Shown here piece after piece: positions 1 to 5,567 of a stretch of 6,610 nt of DNA; the stretch's first letter is position 1, and each line of letters starts with the position of its first letter. Source of the stretch: AC-32 sp035455445 (GTDB taxonomy: Bacteria; Actinomycetota; Thermoleophilia; Gaiellales; Gaiellaceae); assembly GCA_035455445.1 (NCBI GenBank), contig DATIFC010000137.1, positions 1 to 6,610 of the forward strand. Direction: 5' to 3'. Position numbers and translations under genes: made by a program. A model generated the notes under the pieces. It ran no database searches, was not told the origin of the DNA, and saw nothing but the letters and a program-made list of their open reading frames with translations.

Positions 1-33
1 CTTCGGCCACCTCGAAGTGACGGCCGGTTCCGC

Positions 34-39
34 TACACT
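34..39 (+). promoter_or_regulatory. possible -10 element for the aldolase gene
   Basis: TACACT fits the loose actinobacterial -10 pattern TANNNT (4 of 6 matches to TATAAT). It would place the transcript start near position 46 and leave a leader of about 33 nt before the ATG at 79. No good -35 hexamer is visible 16-18 bp upstream, and such a pattern is easily met by chance, so this is only a candidate. Confidence 0.3.
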
Positions 40-67
40 TGCGCCCTCGCCCAACCCCTCGCGAAAC

Positions 68-71
68 AGGA
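68..71 (+). promoter_or_regulatory. ribosome binding site of the aldolase gene
   Basis: AGGA lies 7 nt before the ATG at 79, a normal Shine-Dalgarno spacing. It supports this ATG over the upstream ATG in another frame at 39, which only opens a shadow frame. Confidence 0.6.
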
Positions 72-78
72 TCGCCCC

Positions 79-1104
79 ATGAGCTCGAACGAACTGGAAC
101 TGACCGCCCAAGCCCTCGTCGCCCCCGGAAAGGGCATCCTCGCCGCGGACGAGAGCCACGGCACCATCGAGAAGCGCTTCAAGGGCATCGCCGTCCTGAA
201 CACGGAGGAGAACCGGCGCGACTACCGCGAGATGCTCTTCCGCACGAAGGGCGCGGGGGAGTTCATCTCGGGCGTGATCCTGTTCGACGAGACGATCCGG
301 CAGAAAGCGAAGGACGGGACTCCGTTCACGAAGGTGCTCGCCGCGCAGGGCATCCTCCCCGGAATCAAGGTCGACAAGGGCGCGAAGCCGCTTGCGCTCG
401 CGGAGGGCGAGACGATCACCGAGGGCCTCGACGGGCTGCGTGGACGGCTCGAGGAGTACCGGGAGCTGGGCGCGCGCTTCGCGAAGTGGCGGGCGACGTA
501 CTCGATCCGCGACGGCCTGCCGAGCGACTACTGCGTCTGGACGAACGCACACGCGCTCGCGCGCTACGCGGCGCTCTGCCAGGAGGCGGGGCTGGTGCCG
601 ATCGTCGAGCCGGAAGTGCTGCAGGACGGGACGCACACGATCGAGGAGAGCTCCAAGGCGACCGGGCGCGTGCTGCAGGCGGTCTACGTCGAGCTGCACG
701 ACCAGCGCGTCGACCTGCGCGGCACGCTGCTGAAGCCGAACATGGTGCTCTCGGGCTACGACGCGGCCGACCGCGCCGGTCACGAGGACGTCGCGCGGGC
801 GACGCTCGACTGCTTCTACCGCCACATCCCGGCGGCGGTGCCCGGGATCGTGTTCCTCTCCGGGGGCCAGACCGACGAGGACGCGACCGCCCACCTGAAC
901 GCGATGAACGCCATGGGGCCGCACCCGTGGGAGCTGTCGTTCTCGTACGGCCGTGCCCTCCAGGCACCCGCGCTCAAGGCGTGGGGCGGGAAGGCGGAGA
1001 GCGTCGAGGCCGCGCAGCGGGCGTACTACCACCGGGCGAAGATGAACGGCGCCGCCCGCACGGGGATGTACGCGCCGGAGATGGAGACCGCGGCGGTCGC
1101 CTGA
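79..1104 (+). CDS. fructose-bisphosphate aldolase, class I
   Basis: This cytoplasmic enzyme reversibly splits fructose-1,6-bisphosphate into glyceraldehyde-3-phosphate and dihydroxyacetone phosphate through a Schiff base, without metal. The 341-residue protein keeps the landmarks of the vertebrate-type class I family: the GKGILAADES strand with the catalytic Asp at residue 24, GIKVDKG with Lys97, FAKWR with Lys136, the IVEPEVL pair Glu177 and Glu179, the Schiff-base lysine in GTLLKPNM (Lys219), the phosphate-binding SGGQ (261-264), and SFSYGRALQ with Arg292. Equivalences to the rabbit enzyme are from memory of the family. The C-terminus ends in METAAVA, without the terminal tyrosine of animal aldolases. 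The ATG at 79 has an AGGA at good spacing. It stands alone on the + strand, facing a minus-strand cluster that contains glpX, which acts on the same metabolite. The family identity is very secure. Confidence 0.97.
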   Translation: MSSNELELTAQALVAPGKGILAADESHGTIEKRFKGIAVLNTEENRRDYREMLFRTKGAGEFISGVILFDETIRQKAKDGTPFTKVLAAQGILPGIKVDKGAKPLALAEGETITEGLDGLRGRLEEYRELGARFAKWRATYSIRDGLPSDYCVWTNAHALARYAALCQEAGLVPIVEPEVLQDGTHTIEESSKATGRVLQAVYVELHDQRVDLRGTLLKPNMVLSGYDAADRAGHEDVARATLDCFYRHIPAAVPGIVFLSGGQTDEDATAHLNAMNAMGPHPWELSFSYGRALQAPALKAWGGKAESVEAAQRAYYHRAKMNGAARTGMYAPEMETAAVA

Positions 1105-1116
1105 ACCGCTGAACAC

Positions 1117-1134
1117 GTAACAGACTGTTACTTG
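1117..1134. repeat. palindromic repeat copy 1 (operator-like)
   Basis: GTAACAGACTGTTACTTG. The first 15 bases (1117-1131) form a perfect palindrome of two 7-bp arms around a single A. An identical 18-mer lies at 1184-1201. The copy starts 12 bp after the aldolase stop. It is AT-rich against a very GC-rich background. With a one-base centre it makes a poor RNA hairpin and has no U-tract, so a DNA site for a dimeric regulator (TetR-like size and symmetry) is the better reading than a terminator. The binding protein is unknown. Confidence 0.7.
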
Positions 1135-1183
1135 CACCGGGAACGCCGGAGCCCGTGGCGCGCCTTGGGTCCTGGGCCTCTTA

Positions 1184-1201
1184 GTAACAGACTGTTACTT
1201 G
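1184..1201. repeat. palindromic repeat copy 2 (operator-like)
   Basis: This is an exact copy of the 18-mer at 1117-1134. Here the symmetry extends by one pair to a 17-bp palindrome, AGTAACAGACTGTTACT (1183-1199). It lies 14 bp beyond the stop of the minus-strand secreted-protein gene. Together the two copies frame a GC-rich 49-bp spacer (1135-1183) in which I can see no promoter hexamers, gene or convincing terminator. Confidence 0.7.
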
Positions 1202-1215
1202 GAAGGGGCGCGGCG

Positions 1216-1638
1216 CTAGCGGACGAGCTTGCCGCTCGGGCGGACGACCAGCCAGCGGCCGCCGTACTCGAGCACGTCCTGGCAGAGGATCTGCCCGGGG
1301 CGCCTGTCGCCGACGTAGTAGTAGAGCGGCCGCCCCGCGTAGGTGACCTGGCGCCGGCCGTTCCTCCGCTTCACCGTCCCGAGCAACCCGCGGCGCAGGC
1401 CAACGCCGGCCCGAAGCGGCCGCTTCGGCGCGAGGTAGGGCGGCCACGCCCTCGCGCAGGCGCCGTAGCAGGCGCTCCGGCCGTGGTCACGCGTGAAGGC
1501 GTAGACCGCGAACCCGCGCCCGTCGTAAAGCACCTTGCCGTAGGCCGACGGCCCGGCCTTCAGCGTCGATGGCGCCGCGGCGGTCGCGGGCGCGACGAGC
1601 GAGAGAGCGAGAGCGAGCACGAGCGGCGCGAGCCTCAT
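1216..1638 (-). CDS. small secreted protein, Lipoprotein_15 / COG4315 family
   Basis: This 140-residue exported protein has no known biochemical function. Residues 1-22 are a typical Sec signal peptide (MRL, then a Leu/Ala/Val core, ending ATAAA). There is no cysteine at the cleavage site, so it is probably released rather than lipid-anchored, despite the family name. Two family repeats follow: roughly 35-70, reading LYDGRGFAVYAFTRD then ACYGACARAWPPYLA with Cys57 and Cys61, and roughly 95-135, reading QVTYAGRPLYYYVGD then GGRWLVVRPSG. These are the signatures of PF03640 repeats. A third cysteine (Cys119, in QILCQDV) sits in the second repeat. The gene follows glpX by 37 bp on the same strand and may be the last gene of that transcript. 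No clear Shine-Dalgarno precedes the ATG at 1638; the start rests on the signal peptide. Confidence 0.88.
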   Translation of the reverse strand: MRLAPLVLALALSLVAPATAAAPSTLKAGPSAYGKVLYDGRGFAVYAFTRDHGRSACYGACARAWPPYLAPKRPLRAGVGLRRGLLGTVKRRNGRRQVTYAGRPLYYYVGDRRPGQILCQDVLEYGGRWLVVRPSGKLVR

Positions 1639-1675
1639 GCGAAACAGTCGCGCGCGATCGCGGGGCGTTACGCGC

Positions 1676-2698
1676 TCAGCGGTACTCGCGGCCGCTGAAG
1701 CGCTCGAGCTTGTCGAACGCGTGCGTCGCCTCGATGCGGCGCACGGTGCCGCTGCGCGAGCGCATCACGATCGAGTCCGTGACCGCGCCCCCGCTCAGGT
1801 AGCGCACGCCGCGCAGCAGCGCTCCGGAGGTGACGCCCGTCGCGGCGACGAAGACGTCCTCTCCCGAGACGAGGTCGTCGGTCGTGAGCACGCGGTCGAG
1901 GTCGAAGCCGGCGTCGACGAGCGCCCGGCGCTCCTCGTCGTTGCGCGGCCAGAGCTTCCCCAGGACGCCCCCGCCGACGCACTTCAGCGCGGCCGCGGCG
2001 ATCACACCCTCGGGCGTGCCCCCGATCCCCATCAGCAGGTCGACGCCGGTCGCCGGCTGGGCGGCCGCGATCGCGGGCGCGACGTCGCCGTCCGGGATCA
2101 GGTGCACCTTGCAACCCGTCTCGCGCAGCTCGTCGATCAGCGCCTCGTGCCGGTCGCGCTCTAGCACGATCACCGAGACCTCGCTCGGCCTCCTGCCCTT
2201 CGCGCGCGCCACGCGCTCGACGTTCTCGCGCGGCGGCGCCTCGATGTCGACGACGTCGATCGCCTCGGGCCCGGTCGCGATCTTGTCCATGTAGACGGCC
2301 GCTCCGGGGAAGAACATCGAGCCGCGCTCGGCGAGGGCGATCACCGCGATCGCGTTCGGCTGGCCCTTCGCGGTCAGCCTCGTCCCCTCGAGCGGGTCGA
2401 CGGCGACGTCGACCGCCGGGCCGTTGCCGTCACCGACCTCCTCGCCGTTGAAGAGCATCGGCGCCTCGTCCTTCTCGCCCTCGCCGATCACGACGACGCC
2501 GTCCATCGAGACCGTGTCGAGGATCGCCCGCATACCGTCGACGGCGGCCTGGTCGGCGGCCTCCTTGTCGCCGCGGCCGATCCAGCGGCCGGCGGCGAGG
2601 GCGCCCGCCTCCGTCACGCGCACGAGCTCGAGCGCGAGGTTGCGGTCGGGGCGGTTACCCGCCGTCGCTGTGTCGGCCGAAGCCGCGGGCCGCGCCAT
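1676..2698 (-). CDS. glpX: fructose-1,6-bisphosphatase class II (GlpX)
   Basis: This cytoplasmic enzyme hydrolyses fructose-1,6-bisphosphate to fructose-6-phosphate, the committed step of gluconeogenesis. It is metal-dependent. The 340-residue length is normal for GlpX. Visible signatures are the N-terminal segment NLALELVRVTEAGALAAGRW (20-39), GRGDKEAADQAAVDGMR (41-57), the metal-site segment IGEGEKDEAPML (71-82), VDPLEGT (100-106), PDGD (202-205), and GIGGTPEGV (224-232). The ATG at 2698 follows an AGGA at 2708-2711 with 9 nt spacing, and that AGGA overlaps the argS stop codon, so translation is probably coupled to argS. The first 18 residues (rich in Ala, Thr and Asp) look like an unstructured extension. 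The gene converges, across the secreted-protein gene, on the class I aldolase that makes its substrate. Confidence 0.96.
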   Translation of the reverse strand: MARPAASADTATAGNRPDRNLALELVRVTEAGALAAGRWIGRGDKEAADQAAVDGMRAILDTVSMDGVVVIGEGEKDEAPMLFNGEEVGDGNGPAVDVAVDPLEGTRLTAKGQPNAIAVIALAERGSMFFPGAAVYMDKIATGPEAIDVVDIEAPPRENVERVARAKGRRPSEVSVIVLERDRHEALIDELRETGCKVHLIPDGDVAPAIAAAQPATGVDLLMGIGGTPEGVIAAAALKCVGGGVLGKLWPRNDEERRALVDAGFDLDRVLTTDDLVSGEDVFVAATGVTSGALLRGVRYLSGGAVTDSIVMRSRSGTVRRIEATHAFDKLERFSGREYR

Positions 2699-2707
2699 CG
2701 GGCGCGA

Positions 2708-2711
2708 TCCT
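2708..2711 (-). promoter_or_regulatory. glpX ribosome binding site overlapping the argS stop
   Basis: Read on the minus strand, the end of argS is ATG-TAG-GAT. The AGGA (2711 down to 2708) uses the last two bases of the TAG stop and lies 9 nt before the glpX ATG. A ribosome terminating on argS would stop over the glpX initiation site, which points to coupled translation. Confidence 0.6.
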
Positions 2712-4233
2712 ACATCCGTTCCGGCGCCTCCACCCCCACGAGATCGAGGCAGCGCGCGAGCACGCCCTGCGTCGCCACGCAGAGGGAGAGCCGGAACGCC
2801 TGCGCCTCGCTCTCGAGCACGCGGTGGTGGTGGTAGAAGCGGTGGAAGTCGTCCGCGACCCGGATCGCGTACGTCGGGATCGCCTGCGGCCCCCGGCGCT
2901 CGGCCGCCTCCGCGGCGATGCGCGGGAAGTCGGCGAGGCGCTTGACCAGGTCGCGCTCCTCCGCCTCCGGCCTGTGGCCGCCCAGCTCCGCCGAGGCCTC
3001 GGCCTCACCGGCGTTGCGCCTGATCCCGGCGATGCGCGCGTGCGCGTACTGGACGTAGTAGACGGGGTTCTTCTCGCTGCGCTCGGCCGCGAGGTCGACG
3101 TCGATCTCGATCGTCTGGTCGGGGCCGCGGTTGACGAGGAACCAGCGGGCTGCGTCCACGCCGACCTCGTCCATGAACTCGTCGAGGAAGACGACGTCGC
3201 CGCGGCGCTTCGACATCTTCGCCTGCTCCCCGCCGCGCGTCAGGTGGACGAGCTGGTAGAGCAGCACCTCGACGCGCCCGGGGTCGTAGCCGAGCATGCG
3301 CGCGATGGCGGCGTACCACTTGCGCGTCCCGTGGTGGTCGGCGCCGAGCACGTACAGCGCTCGGTCGAAGCCGCGCTCGAGCTTGTCCACGAGGTAGACG
3401 ACGTCGGCGGCGCGGTACGTCGGGGCGCCGCCCTGGTCGGGCGAGCGGATCAGCACCCGGTCCTCGTCGTCGCCGTAGGAGGACGAGCGCGCCCAGACCG
3501 CGCCCTCCTGCTCGTACGTGTCCAGCCGCGGCAGGAACTCGTCGAGCCGTGTCTCGAGCTCGCTCTGCTTCGCCCACGAGTCGAAGTGGATCCGGAAGCG
3601 CTCGAGGCTCGCCTCGATCCGGGCGAGCATGGCCGGCACCGGGTCGCCCTCCCGTGCGGCCAGCTCTCTGACGTAGTCGCCGTGGTAGCCCTCCTCCGGC
3701 GGCTCCTCGCCGCGGCGCACCGCCTCGACCGACGCGCGGAAGCGCTCCATCTGCGCGCCGGCGTCGTTGTAGTAGTACTCGCGCTCGACCTCGTGCCCCG
3801 CGAAGGCGAGCAGGCGCGCGACCGAGTCGCCGATCGCGCCGTTCCGCGCCGATGCGACGGTGATCGGGCCCGTCGGGTTCGCCGAGACCATCTCGACCTG
3901 CACCTTCTCCGGGCGCTCCGCCGGGCCGCCGCCGTAGCCGGTGCCCGCGTCGACGATCTCGCCGAGCGCCTCGCCGAACCACCCGGGCGCGAGCCACAGG
4001 TTGACGAAGCCGGGCCCCGCCACCTCCGCGCGGTCGACCTCGTCCAGCTCCATCGCCTTCGCCGCCAGCTCCTCGCCGAGGTCCCGCGGCGAGCGGCGCT
4101 GGACGGGTGCCAGCTGCATGGCGACGTTCGTCGCGTAGTCGCCGTGCCCGGGGTCGTTCGGCCGCTCGAGCTCCACCGGCGCGCCGGCGAGCTCCGAGAG
4201 GCGCGCCTCCAGCCGCGCGACGGAGTCAGGCAA
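2710..4233 (-). CDS. argS: arginyl-tRNA synthetase with altered HIGH motif
   Basis: This class I synthetase charges tRNA-Arg with arginine in the cytoplasm. The 507 residues run in family order: an N-terminal Add-N-type domain (about 1-85, with HGDYATNVA at 30-38), the catalytic core opening with SANPTGP (117-123) and EYYYNDAGAQM (152-162), GADHHGTR (297-304), a KMSKR loop (339-343), and a C-terminal DALR anticodon-binding domain ending LVGVEAPERM. After SANPTGP, ArgS proteins normally read LHVGH (the class I HIGH motif). Here the residues are ITVAS, with Thr125 and Ser128 in place of the two histidines. The DNA is in clean frame on both sides, so this is not a visible frameshift. The start is a TTG at 4233 that overlaps the upstream channel gene by 8 bp. 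Other starts are not apparent, and the N-terminus has near-normal length. No strong Shine-Dalgarno is seen. Confidence 0.95.
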   Translation of the reverse strand: MPDSVARLEARLSELAGAPVELERPNDPGHGDYATNVAMQLAPVQRRSPRDLGEELAAKAMELDEVDRAEVAGPGFVNLWLAPGWFGEALGEIVDAGTGYGGGPAERPEKVQVEMVSANPTGPITVASARNGAIGDSVARLLAFAGHEVEREYYYNDAGAQMERFRASVEAVRRGEEPPEEGYHGDYVRELAAREGDPVPAMLARIEASLERFRIHFDSWAKQSELETRLDEFLPRLDTYEQEGAVWARSSSYGDDEDRVLIRSPDQGGAPTYRAADVVYLVDKLERGFDRALYVLGADHHGTRKWYAAIARMLGYDPGRVEVLLYQLVHLTRGGEQAKMSKRRGDVVFLDEFMDEVGVDAARWFLVNRGPDQTIEIDVDLAAERSEKNPVYYVQYAHARIAGIRRNAGEAEASAELGGHRPEAEERDLVKRLADFPRIAAEAAERRGPQAIPTYAIRVADDFHRFYHHHRVLESEAQAFRLSLCVATQGVLARCLDLVGVEAPERM

Positions 4234-5245
4234 CGGCTTCGGTCGGAGAGAAGAGCTCCTCGAGGCGGCGCAGCTCGTCCGGCGCGCCCGCCGCGATCAT
4301 CACGTCGCCGACCTCGAGCGCCGCGTCAGGCATCGGCGTCGCGTCGAAGGTCCCGTCGTGCTTGCGCAGGGCGACGATCATCGCTCCCGTCGCCTCGCGG
4401 ATCCGCAGGTCGCGAATCGTCTTGCCTGCCTCGCGGCAGCTCTCCTTGACCTCGATCTCCTCGAACAGCAGGTCGGGGCCGCCGCTCGTCGAGACGATGT
4501 CGAGGAAGGCCGCCACCTGCGGCCGCAGCACGAGCTTCGCCATCTCCTTGCCCGCGGTCGAGTAGGGCTGGACGACCCGGTCGGCGCCCGCGAGCAGCAG
4601 CTTCTTGGCCGCGTCCTCGTCGGAGGCGCGCGCCACGATCAGCAGCTCCGGCCGGGCGTCCCGGGCCGAGAGCGTGATGTAGAGGTTGTCCGCGTCGGAG
4701 TCCGACGAGGCGACGAGCCCCGTCGCCCGCTCGAGCCCGGCCTCGCGCAGGTCCTCGTCCTCGGTGCCCGTGCCCTCGACGTAGAGGTCGTCGGCCTCGC
4801 GCGCGGCCGCCAGCGCGTCGTCGCTGAAGTCGAGCACGACGAACGGCACGCCCTCGTGACGGAACTCGGCCGCGATCCGGCGGCCCACGCGCCCGTATCC
4901 GCAGATGATGTAGTGGTCGCTCAGGTGCTCGATCGTCTTCCGCCTCCTCCGTTCGGCCAGCGCACCCGTCCACACGCCGCTCGCGATCCCCTCGACGAGG
5001 ACCGTGGCGACGTAGGCAAAGATAGTCAGGCCGGCGAGAACGAGCACGATCGAGATCGCCCGCGAGGCGTCGTTCGGCGGCACGGTGTCGAGCCCGGTGA
5101 GCGACGTCGTGACGATCGTCCGGTAGAAGGACTGCATCCACGACTCGTCGATCGACTCGTGGAAGGCGATCGTCCCCCCGAGCATCAGGGCCAGGAGCGC
5201 GATGACGGCCGCCGCCACCCGGCGCGCGGTGAGCGACTCCAACAC
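4226..5245 (-). CDS. two-TM potassium-channel-like protein with RCK/TrkA domains
   Basis: This is a membrane ion channel subunit with a cytoplasmic ligand-sensing module. From the GTG at 5245 it has 339 residues: TM1 about 8-28, a pore-loop region about 38-56, TM2 about 64-86, a basic linker (ERRRRK, 98-103), an RCK/TrkA-N Rossmann domain from about 110 with GYGRVG (116-121) and an acidic strand end at Asp139, and a TrkA-C domain about 255-325. The layout is that of MthK-type channels. The pore reads TIVTTSLTGLDTVPP, where the potassium filter TVGYGD would be expected, so its selectivity is uncertain. An ATG at 5305 would add 20 residues of low-complexity Ser/Pro sequence and overlap the divergent gene. 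I prefer the GTG at 5245, just before TM1. It is the first gene of the cluster leading to argS, whose start it overlaps. Confidence 0.88.
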   Translation of the reverse strand: MLESLTARRVAAAVIALLALMLGGTIAFHESIDESWMQSFYRTIVTTSLTGLDTVPPNDASRAISIVLVLAGLTIFAYVATVLVEGIASGVWTGALAERRRRKTIEHLSDHYIICGYGRVGRRIAAEFRHEGVPFVVLDFSDDALAAAREADDLYVEGTGTEDEDLREAGLERATGLVASSDSDADNLYITLSARDARPELLIVARASDEDAAKKLLLAGADRVVQPYSTAGKEMAKLVLRPQVAAFLDIVSTSGGPDLLFEEIEVKESCREAGKTIRDLRIREATGAMIVALRKHDGTFDATPMPDAALEVGDVMIAAGAPDELRRLEELFSPTEAVA

Positions 5246-5246
5246 C

Positions 5247-5260
5247 GGGGTAGTATCCCC
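5247..5260. promoter_or_regulatory. palindromic element between divergent starts, possible shared -10 region
   Basis: GGGGTAGTATCCCC occupies most of the 19 bp between the divergent GTG codons at 5245 (minus) and 5265 (plus). On the + strand TAGTAT (5251-5256) fits TANNNT and lies 8 bp before the GTG. On the minus strand GATACT (5257 down to 5252) lies 6 bp before its GTG. Those distances suit leaderless transcripts, which are common in Actinobacteria. The -35 regions are weak (GTGAGC at 5229-5234 on the + strand). This is an inference from spacing and composition only. Confidence 0.4.
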
Positions 5261-5264
5261 ACCA

Positions 5265-5567
5265 GTGGAAGGCGAAGGCGAAGGCCAGGAGCGCCAGCTC
5301 AACATCCATCTCGACCCGGAGCACCTCGCCGGCGTCTACTCGAACTTCGCCAACATCAGCTTCTCCGACTACGAGTTCACGCTGACCTTCGCGCGCATCG
5401 ACCACGAGGTCGAGGAAGGCGACGTCCCCGGCGTCGTCGTCGCCCGGGTGAACATGTCGACCCGCTTCATGCGCGAGCTGCTCGACGCGATGCAGGACTC
5501 GTGGTCGAAGTGGTCGTCGCGCGAGGGCATCCGGAACCTCCCGGAGACGCCCGGGAACGACGGCTAG
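5265..5567 (+). CDS. DUF3467 family small protein
   Basis: This 100-residue protein of unknown function has no signal peptide or membrane segment, so it is probably cytoplasmic. After a short acidic/Gly tail (EGEGEGQ, encoded by three GAAGGC hexamers at 5268-5285) the family core appears: GVYSNFANISFSDYEFTLTF at residues 24-43, then VVVARVNMSTRFMRELLDAMQDS, as in DUF3467 proteins. Members of this family are about this length. The GTG at 5265 gives the normal family size. An in-frame ATG at 5202 would add 21 residues lying antisense to the channel N-terminus and is less likely. It is transcribed away from the channel gene, and its TAG stop shares CTAG with the stop of the opposing protease gene. 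No clear Shine-Dalgarno is seen, which is consistent with leaderless translation. Confidence 0.88.
   Translation: MEGEGEGQERQLNIHLDPEHLAGVYSNFANISFSDYEFTLTFARIDHEVEEGDVPGVVVARVNMSTRFMRELLDAMQDSWSKWSSREGIRNLPETPGNDG

Noticed and set aside
1..17. Hairpin CTTCG-GCCACCT-CGAAG at the left edge
   Set aside because: A five-pair stem with no U-tract. It could be chance or part of an upstream element cut by the edge, and cannot be judged from here.
39..1112. ATG at 39 opening a long + strand frame over the aldolase gene
   Set aside because: Its translation is Arg/Gly-rich without motifs, while the frame from 79 carries every aldolase active-site residue.
1144..1160. CGCC/GGCG stem between the two palindromes as a bidirectional terminator
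   Set aside because: Only four pairs with a nine-base loop and no U-run on either strand; too weak to call.
1653..1662. CGCGATCGCG palindrome containing GCGATCGC, like the cyanobacterial HIP1 repeat
   Set aside because: The octamer recurs inside genes in this window (for example in glpX), as expected from GC-rich codon use. The gene content is not cyanobacterial.
2824..4449. Long open frame on the + strand antisense to argS (541 codons)
   Set aside because: Low-complexity Arg/Ala/Val-rich translation with no recognisable domain. It lies wholly opposite the clearly real argS and channel genes, a normal artefact at this GC content.
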